Made by a program: the position numbers and the translations under genes. From positions 1-21,881 of IMG/VR virus record IMGVR_UViG_3300047470_000445: DNA of 21,881 nucleotides; one strand, 5' to 3'. The DNA comes from a virus. Shown in pieces: positions 15,358 through 21,881 of the stretch (position 1 is its first letter; each line of letters starts with the position of its first letter). The notes under the pieces are model-generated. The model had not been told where the DNA came from and searched no databases. It saw only the letters and a program-made list of their open reading frames with translations.

Positions 15358-15392
15358 TCCGGTCCCTTCATAGGCGGGTTGTCGCCCCATAT

Positions 15393-15403
15393 CTTGCCGC
15401 AAG
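15393..15403. promoter_or_regulatory. Possible operator in the divergent region
   Basis: CTTGC-C-GCAAG is a short perfect palindrome between the divergent ParA-like and wedge genes. It could bind a regulator of the ParA-like promoter, but at 11 bases it may be chance. I could not identify convincing promoter hexamers on the minus strand. Confidence 0.25.
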
Positions 15404-15448
15404 GTCACGAGTGCGGTGTGCAGGAGCCGTGTTTCGGCCCTGTTTTCG

Positions 15449-15467
15449 AGCGAAAGGGGTGAGGAGG
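15449..15467 (+). promoter_or_regulatory. Degenerate late element, site E (wedge gene)
   Basis: The core region reads AGCGAAAGGGGTGA (15449-15462), matching the second half of the consensus, and runs into GAGGAGG, the ribosome-binding site. No good box occurs at the fixed 14-base spacing, and no arms enclose the core. TTTCG (15443-15447 region) can pair with CGAAA (15451-15455). Confidence 0.4.
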
Positions 15468-15473
15468 TGGCTC

Positions 15474-15902
15474 ATGAAGACGCTCGCGCTCGTCGGCGGA
15501 GACCTGGTGCTCGGTGACGGCGGCTACCGCACGCTCACCGGCGCGGCCCGGATCCGCCAGGACCTCTCGCTCGCGCTCGCCGAGCCGTACGGCCAGGACA
15601 CCTACCACCCGCAGTTCGGGTCGGTGCTGGCCTCGCACATCGGTGAGCCGCTGACGCCCGAGCTGGAGCTGCTGGTGCGTTCCGAGGTGGTCCGGGTGGT
15701 GCAGCAGTACGTGGACGGCCAGCAGGCCCAGATTGCGGCTGACGCCCTGTCCGGCTCCCGGAGCCGGTTCAGCTTCCAGGACGTGGTGCAGTCGGTGCAG
15801 TCCATCAGCACGGACATCCAGTACGACACGATCAAGGTGACGATCACGCTGAAGACGCAGTCCGGCGGAACGATCCGGGTCCTGCGAACGGTGAGCACCT
15901 GA
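15474..15902 (+). CDS. Baseplate wedge protein, gp25/W-like
   Basis: The 142-residue product has the gp25-type core: YHPQFGSVLASHIGEPLTPE followed by a helix and the beta-rich end YDTIKVTITLKTQSGGTIRV. In T4 gp25 and P2 W this protein links the sheath and the wedge of the baseplate. I chose the ATG at 15474, which follows GAGGAGG by six bases; an in-frame GTG at 15411 has no ribosome-binding site. Its stop codon lies inside palindrome copy 3. It is the only baseplate gene between the ParAB-like cassette and J, so the cassette splits the hub and wedge parts of the baseplate cluster. Confidence 0.88.
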   Translation: MKTLALVGGDLVLGDGGYRTLTGAARIRQDLSLALAEPYGQDTYHPQFGSVLASHIGEPLTPELELLVRSEVVRVVQQYVDGQQAQIAADALSGSRSRFSFQDVVQSVQSISTDIQYDTIKVTITLKTQSGGTIRVLRTVST

Positions 15903-15922
15903 GACCCGTGGGTCTCACTTTT
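15899..15922 (+). terminator. Palindrome copy 3 after the wedge gene
   Basis: TGAGACCC (15900-15907) and GGGTCTCA (15910-15917) pair around GT, followed by CTTTT on the + strand. The wedge stop codon TGA is the first part of the palindrome. The inner 18 bases equal copy 1. It probably ends the wedge transcript, and the next composite element starts one base after its T-run. Confidence 0.8.
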
Positions 15923-15969
15923 GCTGTGCGGTGCCTTCCTCTCGTCCTCAAGGGGTGACGAGAGGGAGG
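15923..15969 (+). promoter_or_regulatory. Composite late element, site F (J gene)
   Basis: The box GCTGTGCG (15923-15930) is followed after 14 bases by the core TCCTCAAGGGGTGA (15945-15958). CCTTCCTCTCGTC (15934-15946) pairs with GACGAGAGGGAGG (15957-15969) over 13 positions, with one T-G pair. The 3' arm includes the purine-rich ribosome-binding site for the ATG at 15977. This is the longest hairpin in the family. Confidence 0.7.
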
Positions 15970-15976
15970 GCGCCGC

Positions 15977-17827
15977 ATGGGTGTTTCCAGGGACGACATC
16001 GTCTCGCAGATGCGGGATGCGCTGCTGGTCTCCGACCCGGAGCTGGACACGTCCATCGGTACCCCGGTGCGGAAGATCCTGGACGCGGTGGCCGGGTCGC
16101 TGGCGGACGCGTACGTGGAGAACCACCTGCTGTCGTACGCCTACGACATCGACAGCAAGACCGACGCCGATCTGGACTCGTTCTGCCAGCTGTTCGGCAT
16201 CGCGCGGATCGCGGCCCGGCGCGCGGTCGGCACGGTGACGTTCTCCCGGACCGGTGACCTGACCCCGACCGTGTTCATCCCGGTCGGCACGGAGATCGCG
16301 TCCTCGTCGGACTCCTCGACCGTGGTCACCACGGTGGTCGGCGGCACGATGATGCCAGGCTCCTCCTCCGTCACCGTGCCGGTCCAGGCTGTGACGGCCG
16401 GGCCGGAGGGCAACCTGGGCGCAGGCATGGCGACCACGATTATCTCGCCGATCGCGGGCGTCAACACCGTCACGAACACGGCGGCCCTGACCGGCGCCAT
16501 GTCCCGGGAGGCCGACTCGGAGCTGCGGACCCGCTGGAAGTCCACGGTGTTCCGGTCGCTGGCCGGGACGGAGCAGATGTACCGGGGCGTGGCGCTGGAT
16601 GACGCCGACTGCTACGCCGTCTCGGTCGTCGGCTCCTCGCGGACCCGGTCGGAGATCCTGCAGGTGCCGGTCAGCGGCAACACGGTCTGCCAGATCACGG
16701 ACGCCCGCTACATCTACACCTCGCCGGTGCAGGTGACGAAGTCCGACGGCACGCCGCTGATCAAGGACTACGACTACACCTGGATCCCGTCGAATCCGCC
16801 CGCCATCTCCGGGCTGTCGGCGTCGTTCCCGGCGGCCGGTGAGCTGCTCACGGTGGAGTACCAGTACCTGCCGGTGGTGAGCCGGAACGATCCAGCGAAC
16901 AACATCACGAACCGGGTGGACCTTTTCGTCGGCGGCACCCGGGCACAGTCGGCGCAGACGGCGCTGGTGTTCAAGCAGTCGAAGAGGTTCCAGACCGTCT
17001 CGACGGTGGACCTGTACACCGGCGCGTGGTTGCGGGCGGACCAGACCCGGCCGGAGGCCAACAACGTCTTCCTGCCTCTGCCCTTCGGGCCGATCGTGAC
17101 TGTGCCGACCACGCTGTCGGTCGCGGGGACGACGTACGGTCTGGCGTCCACGGCGCACCCGCTGGGCACCGTGGCCAGCGGGGTGACGTACGCGTACACC
17201 ATCGTCCACGAGGACACGGTGGACGGCTGGACGCCGACGTCGCGGTTCGGCCTGGAGTGGCACCGCACGTACCTGCCTGCCGACAACTCGCCGGTCTCGG
17301 TGGGCGGTAACGGCGACTACACCTACAACGAGGTGCCGTCCTCGGTCCAGGACGCGGTCAACCGGTGGAGGCTGACCGGCATCGACGCCAAGGTGCACCA
17401 GGCCAAGCAGCGCTGGCTCCGGTTCACGCTGGGCGTGATGTACACGGTGTCGTCCAGTGGGTCGGTCGACTCGGTCCAGGATGCCATCCGGTCCGCCTTG
17501 AGCGACTACCTGAACCGGATGGACTTCAACAGCAACGTCCAGATCAGCGACGTCCTCGCGGTCATCCACCAGGTGCCCGGCGTGGACAACTGCCGCCTGC
17601 TCAACGGCGCGGATGTGACCGGCTACAGCTCGGCCAACCCGAACGCGTCGATCGTGGGTGTCCAGCAGATCGCCCCGAACTCGGCGCCGAACTCGGCCGC
17701 GCTGTCCTCGTACGTCGATGCGCCGACCGGCCGGGCCAAGGACATCTACTTCCGCGACGACGAACTGCCCGTGCTCGGCGGCGTGGTCTTCAAGACCCTC
17801 GCCCGGAACTCCTTCGGGGTGCTGTGA
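15977..17827 (+). CDS. Baseplate J-like protein
   Basis: The product has 616 residues. The beginning (SQMRDALLVSDPELDTSIGT, then KILDAVAGSLADAYVENHLL) and the downstream motif DLDSFCQLFGIARIAARRAVGTVTFSR are typical of baseplate J proteins, equivalent to T4 gp6, which form the dimers that ring the baseplate. The middle, with TVFIPVGTEIASSSDSSTVV and SREADSELRTRWKSTVFRSL, is the family core. The C-terminal third has QDAIRSALSDYLNRMDFNSN. The length is larger than P2 J, as is usual in actinophages. The ATG follows GAGGGAGGG and composite element F. The stop overlaps the next gene (TGATG). Confidence 0.88.
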   Translation: MGVSRDDIVSQMRDALLVSDPELDTSIGTPVRKILDAVAGSLADAYVENHLLSYAYDIDSKTDADLDSFCQLFGIARIAARRAVGTVTFSRTGDLTPTVFIPVGTEIASSSDSSTVVTTVVGGTMMPGSSSVTVPVQAVTAGPEGNLGAGMATTIISPIAGVNTVTNTAALTGAMSREADSELRTRWKSTVFRSLAGTEQMYRGVALDDADCYAVSVVGSSRTRSEILQVPVSGNTVCQITDARYIYTSPVQVTKSDGTPLIKDYDYTWIPSNPPAISGLSASFPAAGELLTVEYQYLPVVSRNDPANNITNRVDLFVGGTRAQSAQTALVFKQSKRFQTVSTVDLYTGAWLRADQTRPEANNVFLPLPFGPIVTVPTTLSVAGTTYGLASTAHPLGTVASGVTYAYTIVHEDTVDGWTPTSRFGLEWHRTYLPADNSPVSVGGNGDYTYNEVPSSVQDAVNRWRLTGIDAKVHQAKQRWLRFTLGVMYTVSSSGSVDSVQDAIRSALSDYLNRMDFNSNVQISDVLAVIHQVPGVDNCRLLNGADVTGYSSANPNASIVGVQQIAPNSAPNSAALSSYVDAPTGRAKDIYFRDDELPVLGGVVFKTLARNSFGVL

Positions 17828-19161
17828 TGGCAGACGACTTCCTCCACCAGGGCAGCGGCACCTTCGGGACCGCCGTCATCCCCGGCGGCCTGATTCCGCT
17901 CCAGGCCGACGTCACCGTGCCGCAGTCCACCCAGCTGGCCAGCGGTACCGGCATGCTCGTCGCGGACACGGCTGTCGCCGAGCAGCTGCGCCACTTCCCC
18001 GAGGAGGTCTACGACCTCCGACCCACCAGCCATCTGGTCCGGCTGATGCAGGCCCTCCTCGGCGACTCCGGCGTCGGCCAGCTCCGCAAGCGGCTGATGG
18101 TCTCCCAGCTGGAGAGCCTGTCGGTCTCGGGGGCGAGGTTTTTCGATCTCGACCGGTTCTACGGTGCGATCTTCAACGCCGCGCGGAACGCCGACGAGGT
18201 CCTGCCGATCAACCCGATGGAGACGGCGACTGCCACGGCCGCCGAGTGGGACTCGATTGAGGCCGCCGACGCCTCCTTCCGGGACCGGATGGCCGCCCTG
18301 GCCAAGGCCATCGCGATGGGCGGCACCGTGCCGGGCCTGCAGGCTGCGGCCGAGGCCATCACGGGCGTCGAGGTCGACGTCTACGAGTCCTGGGCGCTGT
18401 TGGATGCCGCCGGGGACACGGACGAGGTCGCGCACGACTGGGAGTGGATGGAGGCCGGGATCTGGAGCGACTACGAGGGCGAGATCTGGGGTGCTCTGGA
18501 GGGCACGCCGTTCTCCGGCCGCTCGGGCTCCCTGACCCGCTCCGAGGTCCTGGTGCAGGTCAACCGCGACTACCCGACGACCCCGGCTGGCCGGGCGCAG
18601 CAGGCCAGCGACGAGTCGGCGCTGGTGCGTGTCCTTGAGCGGATCAAGCCCGCGCACACGCTTCTCACCGTTGACACGCAAGGTACGTCGGCCCTGGTGT
18701 CGCGGGGTATCGCGGGGGTGCGCTCGGACAGTGAGAACTGGGAGATCGTCCCGCAGGTCACCCCGAGCCAGGTGCCGACCAGCACCAACCCGTACCCGCT
18801 GTCGGCGATCCAGCAGCAGGACGGGGTGGACCCGAGTTCGGCCCGGGTGCTGCCCCGGCCGCCGCTGACCACCCGGCTCGGGGACGAGTGGTCGTACGGC
18901 CAGCAGGTCCCGACCTGCCGCTCGTACTCGGTCAGCCCTGACGACCCGGCCGACTTCACCGCACCTGGACCGGTCCCGGACGCCGACCTTGCCTCGGTTG
19001 ACCAGACGGTTGTCTGGAGGGACGGCACCTCGACCATCTACCGGGCCTCCCTCGGCGCGCTGGACCCGCTGCTGAGCCACGCGGCGCGCGCCGGAGGCGA
19101 CGGGGTGCTCATCGCGAACCCGTACTCCGGTGACCGCCGTACCGTCCTGACGGTCGACTGA
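17827..19161 (+). CDS. Baseplate or tail protein (tail protein I type, putative)
   Basis: The product has 444 residues, starting at the ATG that overlaps the J stop; the open frame further upstream is only a shadow of J. In P2-like clusters the gene after J is I, whose product helps attach fibres to the baseplate. The conserved-looking part is residues about 60-200 (LRPTSHLVRLMQALLGDSGV, then DLDRFYGAIFNAARNADEVL). The C-terminal 150 residues are rich in Pro, Ser and Thr and look extended. I do not see an enzyme motif. The function is inferred from gene order. A composite element follows at 19163. Confidence 0.6.
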   Translation: MADDFLHQGSGTFGTAVIPGGLIPLQADVTVPQSTQLASGTGMLVADTAVAEQLRHFPEEVYDLRPTSHLVRLMQALLGDSGVGQLRKRLMVSQLESLSVSGARFFDLDRFYGAIFNAARNADEVLPINPMETATATAAEWDSIEAADASFRDRMAALAKAIAMGGTVPGLQAAAEAITGVEVDVYESWALLDAAGDTDEVAHDWEWMEAGIWSDYEGEIWGALEGTPFSGRSGSLTRSEVLVQVNRDYPTTPAGRAQQASDESALVRVLERIKPAHTLLTVDTQGTSALVSRGIAGVRSDSENWEIVPQVTPSQVPTSTNPYPLSAIQQQDGVDPSSARVLPRPPLTTRLGDEWSYGQQVPTCRSYSVSPDDPADFTAPGPVPDADLASVDQTVVWRDGTSTIYRASLGALDPLLSHAARAGGDGVLIANPYSGDRRTVLTVD

Positions 19162-19162
19162 C

Positions 19163-19211
19163 CCTGTCCGGTCCTCCTCATCCGCCCTCAAGGGGTGAGC
19201 TGAGGAGGACC
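19163..19211 (+). promoter_or_regulatory. Composite late element, site G (hydrolase-fibre gene)
   Basis: The box CCTGTCCG (19163-19170) is followed after 14 bases by the core CCCTCAAGGGGTGA (19185-19198), which is the consensus. GGTCCTCCTCA (19170-19180) and TGAGGAGGACC (19201-19211) form a perfect 11-bp stem around it. The 3' arm includes GAGGAGG, the ribosome-binding site for the GTG at 19216. Confidence 0.75.
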
Positions 19212-19215
19212 ACCG

Positions 19216-21881
19216 GTGGCTGACCTGTACGCCAACTATGCCGCGCTGGCAGCCGCGCGCCAGATCGGTGTGGACTACCGCATTCTGGTCCGTACGCCGC
19301 CGGGCTCCCGACTGGCGCACATCGCCATCCACGGCGGGGGCATCGAGCCGGGCACCACCGAGATCGCCGACTACCTCTCGGGCTCGGCCAGCCGGTTCTA
19401 CTCCTTCGACGGCATGCTGTCGTCGGGCAACGTCGACCTGCACATCACCTCGACGAACTTTGACGAGCCGCAGGCCCTGGACCTGGTGGCCGCAGCCGAC
19501 TACGTCATCTCCTGGCACGGCGCCGCCGGAACCGATCCGATCACCTACGTCGGCGGCCTGGACACGGAAATCGGCCAGCGGATCCAGGACGCCCTGATCA
19601 ACGCCGGGTTCGTCGTCGGGCCGGGCGGCGAGGAGCTGGGCGGCACCGACCCGGCGAACATCTGCAACAAGGGCGCCCGCCACATGGGTGTGCAGATGGA
19701 GCTGACCACGGCTCTGCGGCAGTCGTTCTTCACCGACTTCACCCGGGTCGGGCGGGACAGCGGACCGCGCACGTCGGACTTCTACACCTACATGACGGCG
19801 ATCCAGACGGCGCTCAATGGCCTGGATGTACCGGGCAAGGCCGTGGGCTCGGCGTGGAAGGGGCGGGTTGCCCAGCCCGTGACCGGTACAGGGTCGGCGT
19901 CGGGGGACTTCGGCATCCCGGCGCTGGCGCCCTTGACCGTGGACGGCATGCCCCTTGACTCGCTCAAGGACGCGCTGCGCCTGTCAACCCAGCGGCGGGC
20001 GGCAGGCAATCAGGAGCGGTTCTGGTCCAGCTCGCCCCGGGACAACGGTGACCCGGTGCGCGAGGTCTTCGAGTTCGCCCTGTCCACCGCCCGGCCGGTC
20101 AACCGCATCGCGTTCTCCCTGGCCCGGTTCCCTCAGCGGGCCTGGGTGCAGTACCGCGACACCGACGGACTGTGGAAGCCGCTGCAGAACGCGCGCCTGG
20201 GCGGCCCGGTCCAGATCAGCATCATGGACTCGGTCCCGGCGGTCATCCCCCCGGGTGTACCGGACGACCTGAAGCTCCACCCGCAGCACTTCGGTGCGGG
20301 GCACTGGATGGCGCAGGAGGTCGACGTCCAGCCGGTCACCGCGAGCCGGTTCAGGATCATCATGACCCGCCTGCCCTCGTCGACGGCGCCGCGCAGCTCG
20401 GACAACCAGCCGGTTGCCTACTCGCTGGGAGTCAAGGACGCCCTTGCCTCATACCGTGCCTCCAGCTTGACCGACTTGCCTTGGCTGCCTCAGCAGGATG
20501 CCGAGCACACGGTGCCCCTTGCCGGGTCAACCGACCTGCTCGGTTCGCAGGTTGACTACCTTGTCCGGCGCAACCGGGCGGACAACCTGGTGCCGCCCGC
20601 GTCCGGCGTGTGGCGTTGCGCGCCGCAGCCGGTCCCGAACGCCGTGGTGAGCCTGCACCTGGACCTGCGGACCTCGGACGGCAGCGCTCAAGTCGTTGAC
20701 CGGCTGTACCTTGACCCGGTCACGTCCGGGGTTTCCTGCAACCTGTACTACACCGACGCCACGGCGATACCCGAGCGGTTCGAGCCGTCCGATACGCCTC
20801 TGACCTCGCCTCTTGTCCGGGCGAGCACGGACACCCCGGTGGTTGACAGCGAGGGTGTGCTGTTTGACTCGGCCGACTCCTACCTTGACGTGGACAACCG
20901 GGCCTGCCAGTTCGACCCTGCCCGGCCTTTCCTCCTGGGCATGACGGTCTACCCCCAGTTCACCTCCGGCGACACCGGTACCTTTACCGTCCTGGACACC
21001 CCTGCACTGACCGTCTGGATCAAGTCGGGGTCGGTCAAGGTGCGCCTGGGCGACCGCACGGTGGAGATGGACCCGGTCAACTTCGGAGTGAACCAGCGCA
21101 TCCCGCTGGCGGTTGCCTACGACGGGTCGACCTTGACCGTGCGCACCCCCTGGTTGACCCGGATCCAGGAGGCAACCCACGTCGTGGACCAGGCGCCGCC
21201 GAACGTGATCCGGATCGGCGGCCCGCTCTCCGGTCCAGGCGGTTCGATCCGGCTGCGCAACCTCTTCCTCGCGCTCGGCCGGGCTGCCGACATCGACACC
21301 ATCGAGGCGTACTGGGACGCCCCGGCCGCCTACGCGCTGAGCCCCGGCTACGGGCAGGACGGCACCGCGCACACCAGCGCCAGCGCGATCCTGCGCATGG
21401 ACCCGATCCTGGCTACGGCCGGGATGGAGTCGGTGTGCCCGTGGGGGCTGATCGGCGGGCCGCCGGTCGCCGTGGACAACCTGGCGTGGACGCCGGTCCC
21501 CGGGGACTTCGTGCTGCGCAAGGGGCTGATGAAGTTCCGGCCGATCAAGGCCCGGCACCTGAAGATGGAGTTCACCAACCTCCAGCCGATGGTGCTCACG
21601 CCGTCCCAGGCCAGCCCGCTGGTGGAGACCAAGCTGTTCCCGGCCGACACCGGGCAGGGCTCCAACATCGTGGCCTCCGGTACGAATGTCTCCGGCTCGG
21701 CCCCGGCGGGCGCCCGGGTCGCCACCGACCAGGGCGCGGTCTACCAGTACGTGGACGCCAACCGGATCGTGTCCTCCACGGCCAGCAACGCCCCGTACCT
21801 GCCCACGGAGGCCCTGTACGCCACGGACCCGCTCGCGGCCCAGCAGTTGCGCCGCTCCGGCCAGCGGTTCCCGTACCTGCC
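19216..21881 (+). CDS. Large fibre-like protein with an N-terminal poly-gamma-glutamate hydrolase domain (3' end outside the window)
   Basis: The frame opens at GTG after GAGGAGG and stays open to the window edge, giving at least 888 codons. Residues 1 to about 195 match the poly-gamma-glutamate hydrolase family (phage PghP, bacterial YjqB/YmaC) as I recall it. The motif HGGGIEPGTTE gives His39 and Glu44. It is followed by SSGNVDLHITSTNFDEPQAL, SWHGA with His101, and GVQMELT with Glu162, together the zinc and catalytic set. Residues about 275-390 look like a discoidin-type beta domain. Residues about 548-710 look like a LamG/concanavalin fold (SADSYLDVDN, then SIRLRNLFLALGRAADIDTI). The protein probably decorates the baseplate, degrades a surface polymer and binds the host. 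The 3' end is missing, so total length is unknown. Codon use in the middle part is unusual (see findings). Confidence 0.85.
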   Translation, partial: MADLYANYAALAAARQIGVDYRILVRTPPGSRLAHIAIHGGGIEPGTTEIADYLSGSASRFYSFDGMLSSGNVDLHITSTNFDEPQALDLVAAADYVISWHGAAGTDPITYVGGLDTEIGQRIQDALINAGFVVGPGGEELGGTDPANICNKGARHMGVQMELTTALRQSFFTDFTRVGRDSGPRTSDFYTYMTAIQTALNGLDVPGKAVGSAWKGRVAQPVTGTGSASGDFGIPALAPLTVDGMPLDSLKDALRLSTQRRAAGNQERFWSSSPRDNGDPVREVFEFALSTARPVNRIAFSLARFPQRAWVQYRDTDGLWKPLQNARLGGPVQISIMDSVPAVIPPGVPDDLKLHPQHFGAGHWMAQEVDVQPVTASRFRIIMTRLPSSTAPRSSDNQPVAYSLGVKDALASYRASSLTDLPWLPQQDAEHTVPLAGSTDLLGSQVDYLVRRNRADNLVPPASGVWRCAPQPVPNAVVSLHLDLRTSDGSAQVVDRLYLDPVTSGVSCNLYYTDATAIPERFEPSDTPLTSPLVRASTDTPVVDSEGVLFDSADSYLDVDNRACQFDPARPFLLGMTVYPQFTSGDTGTFTVLDTPALTVWIKSGSVKVRLGDRTVEMDPVNFGVNQRIPLAVAYDGSTLTVRTPWLTRIQEATHVVDQAPPNVIRIGGPLSGPGGSIRLRNLFLALGRAADIDTIEAYWDAPAAYALSPGYGQDGTAHTSASAILRMDPILATAGMESVCPWGLIGGPPVAVDNLAWTPVPGDFVLRKGLMKFRPIKARHLKMEFTNLQPMVLTPSQASPLVETKLFPADTGQGSNIVASGTNVSGSAPAGARVATDQGAVYQYVDANRIVSSTASNAPYLPTEALYATDPLAAQQLRRSGQRFPYL

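Noticed and set aside
15746-15753. CCTGTCCG, identical to the box of site G
   Set aside because: There is no core 14 bases downstream and it is inside the wedge gene.
15602-17569. A 655-codon minus-strand frame across the wedge and J genes
   Set aside because: It is a shadow of two well-supported baseplate genes, with Arg- and His-rich low-complexity translation.
17746-19683. A 645-codon minus-strand frame
   Set aside because: It is antisense to the gene after J and to the hydrolase domain, whose motifs are clear on the + strand.
20527-21558. A 343-codon minus-strand frame at the right end
   Set aside because: The + strand frame that starts at 19216 stays open through the whole region with domain-like content.
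1274-21881. Alternative that this is an extracellular contractile injection system instead of a phage
   Set aside because: A tape measure with frameshifted chaperones, neck-type genes, thyX and a ParAB-like pair fit a phage. No AAA+ ATPase or toxin genes typical of such systems are seen in this window.
1-21881. CRISPR arrays, insertion sequences, rRNA and tRNA genes
   Set aside because: I found no regularly spaced direct repeats, transposase motifs with terminal repeats, or RNA gene signatures.

Overview
This window is the tail and baseplate region of a contractile-tailed (myovirus-type) phage of a high-GC actinomycete, most likely Streptomyces. GC is roughly two thirds by eye, GTG starts and stop/start overlaps are frequent, and the ThyX is very close to the streptomycete form as I remember it. 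I noticed no in-frame TTA codons. The contractile assignment rests on a tail sheath, a tube, frameshifted tail-assembly chaperones, a tape measure, a hub, a gp25/W-like wedge and a J-like wedge protein, in the usual order.

Layout, left to right (+ strand unless stated): the end of an unidentified gene; thyX (399-1121); a tail-completion gene carrying a LAGLIDADG intein (1274-3022); a second tail-completion or terminator-type gene (3022-3651); sheath (3766-5292); tube (5431-5934); chaperone pair G/GT with a G_GGA_AAA slippery site (5948-6882); tape measure (6882-9014); a tail-tip protein, two small genes and a further tail gene (9018-10787); a hub protein with a lytic-transglycosylase-like and an NlpC/P60 domain inserted in its middle (10832-13321); a 77-residue protein; then a two-gene ParA/ParB-like cassette on the minus strand (15357-13628). 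After the cassette come the gp25/W-like wedge (15474-15902), J (15977-17827), a probable tail protein I-type gene (17827-19161), and a very large fibre-like gene that leaves the window. That last gene starts with a poly-gamma-glutamate hydrolase domain (19216-21881+).

The most unusual signal lies between the genes. Six late transcription units start downstream of the same bipartite element: an upstream box close to GCTGTCCG, exactly 14 variable bases, then a core close to CCCTCAAGGGGTGA. A seventh gene has only the core. At five of the six the core sits in the loop of an inverted repeat whose arm sequences differ from site to site but still pair. At four of those the 3' arm covers all or part of the ribosome-binding site. 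The best model I can offer is a phage late promoter placed inside a hairpin. Transcripts that start in the loop lack the 5' arm and can be translated, while read-through transcripts fold and hide the ribosome-binding site, as described for T4 lysozyme gene e. A structured RNA bound by a phage protein is the main alternative.

The reversed ParAB-like pair, set off by nearly identical TGAGACCC-RT-GGGTCTCA palindromes that look like terminators, suggests a lysogen maintained as a plasmid, with these two genes expressed while the late genes are silent. No gene-free stretch exceeds 300 bases; the longest is about 152 bases.
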